Assembly: GCF_018991925.1 (NCBI RefSeq)
Contig: NW_024725489.1
Location: forward strand, 7,911,065 to 7,975,064
DNA: 64,000 nucleotides
Source of the DNA: Homarus americanus
Lineage: Eukaryota; Arthropoda; Malacostraca; Decapoda; Nephropidae
Direction: 5' to 3'
In this document: positions 43,830 through 55,620 of the stretch, piece by piece
How positions within the stretch are numbered: position 1 is the first letter of the stretch
Layout of the letters: each line of letters opens with the position of its first letter
Notes under the pieces: model-generated
What the model was told of the DNA's origin: nothing
Database searches by the model: none
The model's input: only the letters and a program-made list of their open reading frames with translations
Program-made: the position numbers and the translations under genes

Positions 43830-45895
43830 CTTAACCACTGAAAAACTGCAGCAACTACGACTGTTTAAGTTGACAGCCACCCAAGCAGCAGACAACGACA
43901 ACCACGAAAAAGACAAAAGAAGCACACACCAAGGCACCAGAAGGAATGATACACGTATCAGACCTAGCCAAGGTACTGACAACCTTCGCGGACGGCCTAG
44001 CCGGACTACTGGGCCACAAGATCCAACCCACACAGCTCCAAATACTCATGGGGAGCGTCCTCAGGCAAGTCGCCACAGCTCCAGCCACCTCAGTGGAGGA
44101 AGCCACGCCGGTCCTCACACGAGTGACAGCCGAGGTACACTCTACACCGAAAAGGCCACCAGAGAACCCAAGATACCGACAGCTCCCAGAAAGAAATTGG
44201 ACGTTTCAATTCCCCTGAACCGAACCACGGCCCAGAAGGCAAAAACCACAGAACAAGAAGATATGAACCTGATCCAGTTGGAATCGGACTTGAACATTTC
44301 CATCGAGGACCACCAGAAGTCCCCGATGAAAAAGTGGTGGAAAACATCAGCACCCTGAACATCCTAACATGGAATGCTCAGGGCATCAAAAACAAGAATC
44401 ACCTCCTGCAAGAAGCAGCAGCCAAGGACAAGCTTGACATCATACTGCTACAAGAAACACTTCTACAAGAACACCACTGTTTCAAATTCAGTGGTTACAA
44501 GACATACAGGAGGCATTTCACGCAGGCGTCAACAAGAGAATGTATGATCTTGGTCAAGTCAAGCATACCCTCCTCCGAGGTCACGCAGCAATTTCCATGT
44601 GGGGAAAACATCGAGACACAGGCCGTCAAAGTAACCCTCCAAGAACGGGAACTAACTGTTCACAACATCTACAAGAACCCAAGGGGCTCACTGGAGGTGA
44701 CTCAATTATTTGCTTCGGCCGCTGACCACGCCACACTCATAGGAGGGGATTTCAACGCACGTCATCCCTTCCTAAGCTCGGTAAGCCCCACAAATGAAGA
44801 CGGCCTACACCTATACACCACCTTTCAAGATACACCCGAGATCTGCCTCCTGAACACCGGAGAGCCCACCCACATTAGGGGAGGAAGGCTAGAACTAACC
44901 TTCGTCTCCAGTGCAATACAGCCTTCGGCCTCCTGGCAGCTACACCCCACGCTGACCAGCGACCACTTCGCCACCCTAACAACGCTGAAGGTGAACAAAC
45001 TCCCCACTCCACCCCCGCCGAGATGGAGATACAATACCCAAAAGGCAGACTGGGGACTCTTTAAGAAACACCTGGCTAAGTGGCGCGAAAAATCACAGCC
45101 GGCCGGCGCAGCACCCGTGGACGAGACAACCCTCCACCAACAATTGGTAGAGGCGTTTCACCAAGCGGCAGAAGAGGCTATCCCAAAAACAAAACCCACA
45201 TCAAGACAGTACAATGATTACTGGTACTACTGTCCCAGGGTGAAAGAACTCAACCAGAGTGAACATGGCCCGAAGAAACTACAGGAGACATCCCACGGAA
45301 ACAAACAGACATCTCCTGCAAGTCATAGTTAAGGATAACAGGGAAGAGAAGGAAGAAATAAAAAACGTAAGCTAGCTCAAGTGGTGCTCCGAACTGACCG
45401 AGCACACCTCCCTTGGCAAGATGTGGGCCCAGATCCGAAGGGCATCTGGGAAGGCAACACCACCACCACCAACCCATCCAAACCCAGAAGAGGAAGCCGA
45501 GAGACTTGCAAAACTGTTCTCTGACCGAGCAGCAACGAAAAACCTCCCGAGACAGGCGGAGGAGACACAACGGCGTCTGCGACAGGTCAGACTCCAGATG
45601 ATCGAAGAGGCCTGCAACAGTGAAGATGACACCGACAGACCTTTCAACCAGCAAGAACTCCAGAAGTCGCTAAAACGAAGCAAGGACACAGCACCAGGGG
45701 CCGACAGGATAACCTGCTCCATGCTTTCCCATGCCGGTAAAGCCGGACACGAGGCTTTGCTACAAGTCATCAATGCTTCGTGGACAGCACAAAGACTCCC
45801 ACCGGAATGGAAGAAGGCAGATATACAGCCCATTCCGAAGCCCAGAGAACCAGACAAACCGAGGCGCATCTCCCTTCTCAGCAGCATGTTCAGAG
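43830..45895 (+). mobile_element. LINE W (Jockey-like): ORF1 end, endonuclease, start of RT
   Basis: The ORF1 C-terminus reads DLAKVLTTFADGLAGLLG and QPTQLQILMGSVLRQ (43946-44218). ORF2 starts near 44334 with an APE endonuclease: LNILTWNAQGIKNKN, LLQETLL, GGDFNARH and TSDHFATL. A frameshift near 45275 precedes EEKEEIKN, a stop and LKWCSELTEHTSLGKMW; then EEEAERLAKLFSDRA and the RT N-terminus TAPGADRITCSML, PPEWKKADIQPIPKP and PRRISLLSS. It is cut off about 45895, before YADD. Two-ORF order is intact; the element is inactive. Confidence 0.78.
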
Positions 45896-46398
45896 AACGT
45901 GATAAGGTGTGCCCATGTGAGGTCACGTCACTTAGTGCGGAGTTAAAGATTAAGTAGCCGGCTCTCTGGCCACCTATTGCGGGCAGTAGTTTGATATCAC
46001 TCACTAGAGGAAGACGTTATTGAGAGCCATCGTGGATGATTCTGTCTTCCGTCGAGGGAGGACGACGGATATATTTCCGTTCTTCCCTCGATGGGTCCCT
46101 ACTCACCTCACTCAACTATCTCATCAACAGGACGTACTCAGTAGAGCTATTTAACATAGCCTCCGTCCTCATTTAACTCTCAATAGCTACATTGAGATAA
46201 TTTACGATAAAGCCCTGTTTGAAAGTGCATATAAGAAATATTATTTTGTATAATAAACGAAGAAGTTACAGCCAGCGAAAGACAACCGGACCAATAACAT
46301 TAACCAGTGGTCCCAATAAACTTTTATCTATATTTTAGTTCGTATAAAATACAAGGTAATAAACATTCACCAATGTTACGGGTGTGACCAGCGCAGCT

Positions 46399-46436
<38 letters not shown>

Positions 46437-46860
46437 ATATGTTATGTGCACAGGGAGGTAGGTTGGTGGGTGGGTGGGTAGGTAAGTAGGTAGGGAAGTC
46501 ATATTTTATTATTTGCCTGCTATACTTGAACAGATGTGATGGTCTCTCGTATCAAGAAATAAACAAGAAACTCAAAGAGAAACCATAGCACTTACTAGAA
46601 TGAGAAGAGTGGAATGAAAACAGAGGAAAGTAAGCTGGGGAGAGTGTGGGAGAATTGATCGTGGTTGAACAAAACCTGCTCGAGAAAATAGAGGAATATA
46701 TTTGTGGTATTTGAAGGGAATAGAAGGGTGGGCGTGAGTGTGAAAGAGAAGAGACAGTGAGAGTGAGGAAAGGTAAAGAAAGAGTGAGACATGAGCGAAA
46801 TATTGAGAAATAAGAAGGAAAGACGATATGAGAAAGGGGGATGAAAGAAATGGTGAGAAT

Positions 46861-46865
<5 letters not shown>
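45896..46865. other. Unclassified stretch, possibly LTR-like, with (CA)n
   Basis: 45900-46330 interrupts LINE W abruptly and contains TATAATAAACG and CCCAATAAAC, possible poly(A) signals, so it could be a solo LTR; its ends are not defined. A CA run lies at 46402-46434 and a GGTG/GGTA run near 46460-46490. No coding similarity. Confidence 0.35.

Positions 46866-46925
<60 letters not shown>
46866..46925 (+). repeat. (AG)n microsatellite
   Basis: About 30 AG units at the 5' truncation point of LINE V1. Confidence 0.97.
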
Positions 46926-47505
46926 ACAAAGGCTCTGTCACACCCCCATGCACTCCTCTCAGTCCCAGACCTCAATAAAATATCACGGTGTGAAGGTGTG
47001 GAACAACTTACCCCCACCCATCCAAGCAAAGACTATGCTCCCTTCCTTTAAATCATCTCTTAAAAAATATCTATTGTCTAAGTATTAATATTTCTTGTAA
47101 TACCTACTATATTTACAGTACTTGCTTTTATTGTACCATCAAAACCGTCTTATCGGAAATTATCATGTAAATAGATAAGTAATTACCATTGCAATAAACA
47201 TAATTGCCAACTAGACATAATCCTGACAGCTCTGTCCTCTTGTTCAACCTTATTACTGTACAACCCAGGTTGTACTGCTCCCCCATTATACTTATGTTTT
47301 TCAGTTCCACTGTAATTTATGTATATATAAATATAAAAACAAAAATAAGCAAAAAATAATAATAAATAAATAAAATTAATAAATTTGAAGTGATAAACGT
47401 GGTAACATTATGAGATGCTCTTATTACCACCAGGCTATTGTACTATTCCAGATGATACTAAATGTTACATAATACTTCCTTGAGATAAATGTATAGTATA
47501 TATCA
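46926..47505 (+). mobile_element. LINE V1, 3' end fragment
   Basis: Matches the 3' end of LINE V2 (58520-59072): GTGGAACAACTTACCCCCAC, TTTAAATCATCTCTTAAAAA, then a 3' UTR including CCAGATGATACTAAATGTTA. The encoded tail reads FKSSLKKYLLSKY. Only the last codons and the UTR remain. Confidence 0.75.
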
Positions 47506-48504
47506 GGTGCCTAAAAGAAAGCTCAGGTTCTCAACTGGCTCAGCCATGTTAATATTGTTATTATTATCCACTCTGTATCTGTGTTTTTCTGGCTAAATAA
47601 ACTGTTTCAATTCAATTCATTTCAATTCACACCAAGGTATAGAGATCATTATAACTTGGGTCACACATGCCAAGTATTGACGGGAAATCAACGATTCCAG
47701 CAACTTGCGCATCGAGAACAGACAGCACCCAGTGACAGTTGACACTCAGACTTGTCAACGGTTCTCCGAGAGCTGTCGATTCTCCGTCGCCGGTATTGCT
47801 CATAGAAATGCTAAATAATGAATTCAGAATATATCCTTCATAAATTATCCTCATTTATACCAGAAAATTTCCTTAGTTTGAAATATCTTTTTAGTATTTC
47901 ATGTATGAAATACAAGCTAAAATTAGGGAAGTATTGCTAAAACAGAAATCACAACGAGACCTCATTTCACAAAATAGTGGAGGAATAGTTCCCGTGGGTT
48001 ATGAATTAATTTTCAAGGAATGTTCTGGCTGTCTTCTTGGAGGAGTTACCTTGTGAAAAAATAATGTTGCCATCTTTTCTGACTAGTTTCTCGAGGGTTT
48101 TTAACTAATTGAGAATTATACCCATACTGTAAAATCACCCATTTTGGGATGATGGTGCCAGGAACTGAGTATTTTGTTTTAACAAGTGCACATCGCCATG
48201 ATATTTCAGGTGTAATAACATGATCATAACCATGATAATAAGAACATAATCTTAAGTACATAACCAAATAAGAATGATAATAGCACATAACCAAGATATT
48301 TCAGATATATCATGATATGAAATAAGGTTCTTTCTGTTTGGATACATCAAACACAATAAATGTTGGCTAACTTTCCAAGAAAACGAGAATTACACATGTT
48401 CAGAATGTTCAATTCAACTGTTGCTGTATTAGTCTGAAGGATCAGCGTCGTCGCCCTCCTCCTCCTCCTCCTCCTCCTCATCGATACCCATGGGATGTTC
48501 TTGA
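47506..48504. other. Non-coding stretch with a LINE-like tail
   Basis: 47555-47632 (GGCTAAATAAACTG followed by TTCAATTCAATTCATTTC) looks like the 3' tail of another LINE. The rest is AT-rich without recognisable content. Confidence 0.45.
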
Positions 48505-48975
48505 CTAATGTTATCGCAGACATCCTCAGTAGCCCACATGTACACAGCTCCGAGTAGTTGAGGTGCTGTGACCTGCACAAACAGTGGGACCTGCAGCTCA
48601 TCTTCTTGCAGCCACACTTGCCTAGATGTGTGACAGAGGCTGGAGTGGGTGGGTCCCTAGTTGCGAGTTGTACCAGCTGATCTCCCTCAGCCTTCCACCC
48701 ATATCCTGTTGGTGGTGGGAGCTAGGGGTCAGGAACAGAATCCTCATGCCACACCGTGGCTTGGAAATGCCCACGAGCAATGGCTTCACGTAGTGTTCAT
48801 GGTATTGGTGGCAGCTCCTGACCTTCTACTTGCTTCTTAGAGAACAGTTGCCATCTGCGCTCGTCAGTATCGACCACAGTGGTACCGGGATCGTAGAGCT
48901 GGCATACAAATACCTCGATGGCTCTATCTATGCCGGAACTTTCCCCCCACACGTTCATCATTCTGTCACTTTATG
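48505..48975 (-). pseudogene. T-family copy T5, C-terminal part
   Basis: The minus strand reads GIDRAIEVFVCQLYDPGTT, RWQLFSKKQVEGQELPPIP, a stop, TLREAIARGHFQATVWHED, another stop, LPPPTGYGWKAEGDQLVQLA and the Cys cluster KCGCKKMSCRSHCLC with ELCTC. The order matches the T2 C-terminus (LPPTQ-DALLQQARRAVLQAG, GWAKEDHW, CXC tail). Two stops make it a pseudogene; the nuclease-like part is missing. A CTC/CTT-rich run follows the Cys cluster. Confidence 0.65.
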
Positions 48976-49527
48976 TAACTTGTTGACAAAACCTATGACC
49001 CTTCAGGCTTCTACTCCCTTAATGCATGAGTCATAAAGGCAAGCATGAACTTAGCATGCTTCCCAGATGGGGGCTGTAAACGCTTCTGCGTTTCACCTGG
49101 CACAGGATGTAAAGGGGTGCCCAATAAACTAGCCCCCTCGGAGGCAATCTAATCTCTCTCTCTGTGCCATCAGTGAGCTCGATAGAGGTCCCCAGGACAG
49201 TAAAGGCATATAAAACCCCAAGAGGACATCTGTTGAGCACCTGCCAATAAGTGAGCTACCCCTTGCCAGCGAATATACTTGTCCGATGAGCTCCAGAGAA
49301 GGCATAAAAAACTTGGCAAATCAGCAGCCTTAAGGTCAATAAGTGCCTAGACTACAGGTGTTAGTGAGATTTTCCTTTTCTTGTTTCCCATTCCTGTGAC
49401 GAAATATGTCTGCTTGGATAGCTCAGGGTAAAGGCAAGAATACAAGAAAGCAGGTTACCTGTTTGCCGGATTCCAGCACCGACCAGTACCAGCAGTCAGC
49501 GTTGGTAGGCGGACACAGAGGATGCAG
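48976..49527. other. Unrecognised stretch
   Basis: A minus-strand frame near 49031-49240 (GVLYAFTVLGTSIELTDG) has no family I can name. No repeat or RNA gene is seen. Confidence 0.4.
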
Positions 49528-49797
49528 AATTTTTTTCTTTTTTTTACCGGAATTAGCCCACCCGGGTACAGGTCGGACGACCCACACGGCGCCTAGGGGG
49601 CGAAAAAATAAGAACAGAAAGAAATTAAAAATAGAAAAGAAAATGGTTATACTGTTCTAATCTACACCACAAAAATGCCGGAAAACCAGCTTTTTAAAGT
49701 CAGACAGATTGTATAAGTATGGAAACACAGAAGAAGGCAGAGCTTTCCACAGTTTGGCTGTGTGAGGAAAGAAGGAGGTACTATAACGGGTTATTCT
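49528..49797 (-). mobile_element. LINE X3, short 3' fragment
   Basis: Matches the 3' ends of X1 and X2 (TACCGGAATTAGCCCACCCG on plus) with a poly-T (A tail) at 49528-49548. It encodes only FFPHTAKLWKALPSSVF and KKLVFRHFCGVD. Its 5' truncation point meets a 27-bp tandem repeat. Confidence 0.8.
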
Positions 49798-49805
49798 CGT
49801 GTTTG

Positions 49806-49885
49806 TGGTCCATCTATCGTACATTAAAGTTATGATCCATCTATCGTACATTAAAGTTATGATCCATCTATCGTACAATAAAGAT
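49806..49885 (+). repeat. 27-bp tandem repeat, three units
   Basis: Units of the form GATCCATCTATCGTACATTA plus AAGTTAT. On minus they read MYDRWIITL three times. The last unit is altered (ACAATAAAGATG). Confidence 0.85.
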
Positions 49886-50075
49886 GCCTAGCTCGTCGTC
49901 TGACGAAAATTTTCTTTTGCTCGATAGTACTTATGTAAAACCAGGAGGAAAAGAGCTGGAATACATGAAATCAATCTCAGTAGAGAAAATTACGGTGATG
50001 ATCACCATCTCTTTAGTGAGCTAAAAAGGAATCCAAGTTGCTTTTTCTTACAATACACAGGCCATTAAAACCTTT
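49886..50075 (+). pseudogene. PIF/Harbinger transposase N-terminal fragment
   Basis: Frame one reads MPSSSSDENFLLLDSTYV; after a frameshift near 49940 a second frame reads RRKRAGIHEINLSRENYGDD and HHLFSELKRNPSCFFLQYTG. The pattern of a Ser/Asp-rich start, basic stretch, INxxRxxYGxxHHLFxEL and Phe-rich segment is typical of the N-terminus of PIF/Harbinger nucleases. The catalytic domain is not found downstream. Confidence 0.5.
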
Positions 50076-51017
50076 ACGTCCACTATGACAAAATTTTAAT
50101 GAAAACACCTCATACAGCTAGCACCGCGCGGGCAAGCGCGAACAGAATGTACAGGTATTGTTCATTCCGGCACATTTGACAGCGCGGACAACCAGCCGAC
50201 AGACTTCAACTTGCTTCTACTGTGTGCAGCCGTGTTTAATTGCATGGTTACATTCAGACGTACGTCGGTCTGCGCCGGTAACCCGCAGGCGGGTAACCTG
50301 CTTGCTTTGGCTTCATACCCTAATGTCAGATGGAAAGAACCAGCACATCAGTGTTATAGTGCCGTTTCCCTTAATGTTCCACCAACTGACTCCAGTATAA
50401 TTTGACTGCCACCTGAGTGACCTCAATATCACATCAGGTGTCACCAGTATATTACCAAGAGGTCACACCACTAGTGGGTTATTCCTCGTAAAAAGAAGAA
50501 AGCAAAAAGTTACCAATGTGACCAGATCACACTAGCAGTTATCGTTACAGTGACTTGTAAAACTCTATTGAATACTTTCACTATAATCAATTCTTGTTTT
50601 CTTATTCATACAAAGCAAAGCAGTCATATCCAAGTTGCATTCAAGTACAATACGGATGTATCAATATATTGCATGATTACCCACCAAAACACAGTACCAA
50701 ACTTAAGTGCCTTGAATCATTAATAACAGAGATAGTCTTGCGAAAATCTGAACCCCATAATTTCTATAGTATCGCGGGCATATCAGTATTCATCTATACT
50801 GTTTCTTGATTAATTTACTTTGTTATAAATTCATAAAATCTGTATGACACCTTAATGCCACCACTCCTTGCACAGTTGTGAGCAGATAGAATAAATACTT
50901 TTCCTTTAGACGATGTCATATGAACTGATATTTATGAGCAATTATGTCTTTGATTGGTAATCATACAATTTATCCTTCTCCCGCCTCCTTACTTTTATAA
51001 ATAATGCATTAAAGGCA
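50076..51017. other. Non-coding stretch
   Basis: No recognised coding similarity; moderately AT-rich. Short frames near 50160-50400 resemble nothing known. Confidence 0.45.
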
Positions 51018-51770
51018 TGTGGGTAAGTTGTCTAGCATGAGGCCGTTCCTTGATGTCAATCATTCATCGACTGAACTTCTTCACTGTCAGACAAAGATGG
51101 ATTACAATGATTGTTCCAGTCTCTTCTACACCCACATCCAAGAGAATATGGTAACTGGTTTTTATTGCATGTGCATCTTCCTAAGATGCATTTTCCAGTC
51201 TTACAACCACGTGTTAGCAACTCTGACCAAATTGTTGGTACTGGATCTAAATGCATCAGTGTGGGCACTAAAATGTTGCTTGGACCAATTTCCCACCCAA
51301 ATTCTTCTGGGTTTGTGATATCTGACTTGGCAGTTATTGAATTTTTCCAGATTATAACTTGGTATTGACATTGTCTCAAGCGTAGTTCTAAAGAATCGTA
51401 TGTTAGGGGAAGTTTCTCCGGGTTGCTCACACGATGAAACATTTCAGCTCTAATATTATTCACTGATGTTGCATACGAGGTTGGATCATACAGCTTGATC
51501 ACAAATAGTTCAGCATCCTTTGTTGATTTATCAGAATTATCACCAAATGAGTCAAAAAGATGTGGATAAGAGACATAAATTGCCCAGGCTGACGTCTTTC
51601 CATGACCATTAAACTGATTATTAGTGCCACTCCCAGTGACTACATGTAATGCCGGCAAGTTGGAAACAAGAACTGGGGAGAGTGAATACATTACTTCATG
51701 CACTGGATTTAACCTAAGTTTCCTTGATCTTCCAGCATGCATCCACACCTCTTTAATGGTGAGAAAAGTA
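51018..51770 (-). pseudogene. T-family copy T3, C-terminal exon(s)
   Basis: A 230-codon open segment: VWMHAGRSRKLRLNPVHEVM, LPALHVVTGSGTNNQFNGHG, SVNNIRAEMFHRVSNPEKLP, LRQCQYQVIIWKNS, EEFGWEIGPSN, and a Cys tail CKTGKCILGRCTCNK plus GCGCRRDWNNHC. The family Gly-Cys-Asp motif reads GSG here, so the putative acidic site is lost. A splice acceptor ending TTAAAGAG precedes VWMHAG. This could be the downstream exon of T4 (53909-55160) or a separate copy; the middle of the protein is missing between them. Confidence 0.6.
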
Positions 51771-53330
51771 CCAACACACCAGTGTCCCGACTATAAACAA
51801 CTAGTCTATGATAGTTGTTCTGAGCAGCATCTAGTCCATGAAGGACCGACCTAGGGTTTGCTTTTTCTTATATACCAAATTAGAATGATCTGTATCAATT
51901 AGGTGGCAAAATGTGAAAGGCATTATTTTTCTCTTACAATGGAAATTCGTTAAAATGGCAGTCATCATGCAAAAAAAAAAAATCACACATCTAGAGATCT
52001 ACAACCGGGCAAAAAATTTTCACAAGGCATCCTTCTAAGAAAAAAGTATGGTTGTAACTTTATACCTATCGGGGTATACCAACTCAAAAAATAAGCCTCT
52101 TTCGAATTTGGGGCCCCAGTCTATGTTCCATGAAATGCCCGGAGCCCCATACGGGTGTTTTATTATCTCATTTAGCAGCCTTTCCAGCATACGATGGTCA
52201 TCTTACTCAGTTAGTAATAAGTTTCTGTGCTGACAATTTCACCATACACAGCTGCAAAGTTAGCAGTCTTGATGTCAATGGTAGAAATGTTAGGTAAGTT
52301 TTTTCAGGTTTTCCTATAAGATATCTGACTATAATTGTAAAGTGTGACTATAAGGGATATTATAAGGGTTTATAAGTTACTTATATCTCAAATATGAGAA
52401 CAGATAATTTACTAACGACGCCATAAACGCTCAATGCAAAACATATCAAAGTGTGCTTGGAGGAGACCCAGTGAATGAATTTCGTACGAGAATGACCTTG
52501 TTGATATATATATATATATAGAATATATTACTGTAGGGCATGTATTATTCTAATTGGGTCTTTTGGGGATTGTTTGTAACCAAGAGGGCTATTAGTAGAT
52601 GGAATTGGCTGCCGACTGTGACAAAAAGGGGACTGCTGTAAAGCCGCTTGGGCTGCTCCTGTTAGTCTGCTAGCTAGCTAAGTGAACCCGGCGATTCCTA
52701 GCATTATGGAGGTTAAGGCATGCCACCATCCAAGGTTAGGGTACGTATGGTTGCTGTTTGTCCGTCCACCAAGGTAATGTTAGATTAGTTTTTGTCTGTT
52801 CAGCTCAGTTAGGTAATGCATGTATGGTTTTATTTGTTCCTACTTTAAATAGTACTAATTCTAATTCGCTGGTATGAAACATGTCACACTTATTCCATTT
52901 TCTACTTGTTTAACTTTCATATTCTTGACATTTACCTCATCCTTTTTCATCTTAAAGTTTTTGGTGTATTTCATTCCTAAAACTGTATATATTTACAGCA
53001 ATTTACATTTTTAAACCCCACATTTTCCCCTGATCTTCAAAGCCCTTCCCACTTTTTTTTCAAATTGCTTTCTTGTGGGAGTTATATAGCCAGGAAACTA
53101 ATCAGAGTATTGTGTTTAAGCATCAGTATGGTTTATCAACAATGTCAGTAGTAAAAAACAAAGTAAGAATGCGGAGGTGTGCGAGTTAGGTAAAGATTTA
53201 ACATATTTCAAATAATATTGCTCGTTTTATTCACCTAATGGAGTGATAGGGATCTATAACTATTAATTGGGGAGGATAAATACTTTTCTTTTGTATTTGA
53301 TAGTAGACTTGGTAAGGGATACAAAAAAAA
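51771..53330. other. Non-coding AT-rich stretch
   Basis: Short TA run at 52505-52520. No coding similarity is seen; the missing middle exons of a T3/T4 gene were looked for on minus and not found. Confidence 0.45.
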
Positions 53331-53660
53331 GTGATCACTGCATTTCATAGTGCAAAGGTCCCACTTGGCGTAAGTGTTCCTCGGGGAAAGAGAAAAAAAT
53401 TACCCAAAGAGACTTTTTGTCTCTATGCATAGAACCCACTAATTAGCATAAATTATGCTAATTAGCAACTGAAAGAAGGCAATTTCTAACTTTTAAACCA
53501 TTTCACCTAGAAACATATGTGATTACTTGAACTTGGCTAATTTTAGGGTCAGGAATCCATTTTGGGGTTATTTTGACAATTCGCAGCCATTTTGACCTTC
53601 AAATCCAAGATGGCCACTGGCTGCCATCTTGAATGTAGACATACTTTACAAATTTTGGAT
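53331..53660 (+). repeat. 330-bp inverted repeat, left arm
   Basis: Inverse of 55291-55620. Shared blocks include CTAATTAGCATAAATTATGC, CCATTTTGGGGTTATTTTGA and AGATGGCCACTGGCTGCCAT; the last is itself a small hairpin. Confidence 0.88.
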
Positions 53661-53908
53661 TTAGAAAGTCATTTCTGGCACTGCAAATGTGATAGGAGGT
53701 CATTTAAAGGTGAATTCCATGATAGCTGCCATTAGCTATATTAAAGGAAAACTTGATGCATTAAACATATGCTGATGGCATTGAAATTCATTTAATTCTC
53801 GTTTTCTGAGGTCACAGCTGAGACAAAAACATCACATTAACAAGAATCACGGGTAACTTATATTTGAGTGACCTCACAAGTTCACTGTGTGTGAACAGCC
53901 ACCCTTAC

Positions 53909-55160
53909 ATTCACATAATCAAACCACTGATAGCCATCTCGGAAGATCTGCTGCAGTGATGTGGATGCAGGGACTGGGTGGCTGTTGATGTTATGCAGTG
54001 GTGGAATGTGAACAATCTCATCCTTAGGCAAGGAGACATCCTCCATCCTGGGAGTGGTCGCACAGTCCTTTGGCCCATTTCTGCTGCGTTCAAGATGGCT
54101 TCCTGGTGTTTCTCGTGATCTGATGAGAAGTGCTGTAAGATGTCGATGCTAGTTCCATGCAACACGGACTGAGATGGGACAGTGGTAGATGAGGGGTTAT
54201 AATCAATGTTATCAACCCCCCTGTCGTGAAGACTCCTTTGGTGGCCTGTGAAGAAACTACAACACCCTCTTGCTCCCAATGAGCAATGACCAAGTTGACA
54301 ATATCAGTGCTCAGCTACCGCAGCCGGTGATACGACACAAAGATACCTCGTTCAGTCACCATGTCAACAAGACTCACCTTGCCAGTCTGCATATGCAGAC
54401 GAGGCACACTCTGAGGATTCGGTGACCTTTTCCTAATAGAATTGTACAATGAAAGACAAAAGTCGTGTCGTGAAATTTGGTGAAAACATATGCCGAAGGG
54501 CTAAACTTTTTGTGCGCTCTTCATTGAGGTAGGGGGGGGGGGGGCTCTCATAATGTTTTACGAGTTATATTTAATCTTCGGACAAAACCGCGACACGAGT
54601 TTCGTCTTTGATTGTACATGTTCGTCAGGGCCAGTGGTAATACGATCTTCTTTGAGGAAGCAGGAGGGATATCGACATCAATACCAGGGCCATATAACAG
54701 TATATGTAGGAAAGATCTCAGTGTCGGAAAAACGAAGACAGCTTCTGGGGTGCTTGAGAAAGAGCCTGAAAACAAATGTTTTTTCTCGGGGATATCTCGT
54801 CGCAGAATCTTGGCTACCTGTGCCAAAATTCTCATGTCTGCTGAAGTGGTGTCCTTCATCGCCTCAACTACTTGACTGAGATCTTCATTAAACACCAGCT
54901 CCCAACAGCCAGATAACATTTATATCACCTTAATGTCAGGGAGCACGCTGACAATATCTTGGTGAAGGGGACAACCAAGAGATACGAGACGCTTATCATA
55001 AAGTGCTGTCAATGTAGCCATACTCAGAAAAGTACCAGACCCACGGAGGTCCTCAATATAATCAAGAAGCTCATTGAAAGCTTGAGCTTTTATTACTTTG
55101 GCTGCATAGCTTTTATTTGAATCACAATCAACTGCATCTGCATTTTTAAAGTCTACTCAG
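53909..55160 (-). pseudogene. T-family copy T4, N-terminal/middle exons
   Basis: The minus strand reads DCDSNKSYAAKVIKAQAFNE, LLDYIEDLRGSGTFLSMAT, KRLVSLGCPLHQDIVSVLPD, a stop, then WELVFNEDLSQVVEAM, ILRRDIPEKKHLFSGSFSS, and in another frame VPRLHMQTGKVSLVDMVTER, FTTGG and DNIDYNPSSTT. It ends FRDGYQWFDYVN at a good donor GTAAGG (53903-53908). The 5' edge looks like an acceptor (CTGAGTAG). The whole lies between the inverted arms 53331-53660 and 55291-55620. Two stops and two frameshifts are present. Confidence 0.6.
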
Positions 55161-55290
55161 GCATGTACGGTGGTAAACAGCATCTATCGCAATCATGTCT
55201 CATTTTGACAGTTTGCCCTGAAGTCAAAATGAGTTTCCCAACCAAAAATTAGTAGAAATTGATATATCACACAAGTTTGTAGCATAAACC

Positions 55291-55620
55291 GTTCAAAATT
55301 TGCAAAGTATGCCTATATTCAAGATGGCAGCCAGTGGCCATCTTGAATTTGAGGGTCAAAATGGTCGCCAATTTTCAAAATAACCCCAAAATGGATTCCT
55401 GGCCCTAAAATTAGCCAGGTTTAACTAATCACGCATGTTTCTAGGCAAAATGGTTTAAAAGTTAGAAATTGCCTTCTTTCTCGTGTTAATTAGCATAATT
55501 TATGCTAATTAGCGGGTTCTATGCGTGGAGATAAAGTGCCTCTTTAGATAATTTTTTCCTCTTGCCCCAAGGAACACTTACGCCAAGTGGGACCTTTGCA
55601 CTATGAAATGCAATGTTCAC
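55291..55620 (-). repeat. 330-bp inverted repeat, right arm
   Basis: Inverse of 53331-53660 with scattered differences. The outermost matching bases are AGTGA on each side; no flanking duplication is evident. Confidence 0.88.

Noticed and set aside
45896..46330. Solo LTR of a retrotransposon
   Set aside because: There are poly(A)-like signals and an abrupt edge with LINE W, but no defined TG...CA ends or flanking duplication; kept only as unclassified.
46552..47029. Ser-Leu repeat proteins on minus
   Set aside because: They translate an AG/CT microsatellite plus LINE V1 antisense sequence.
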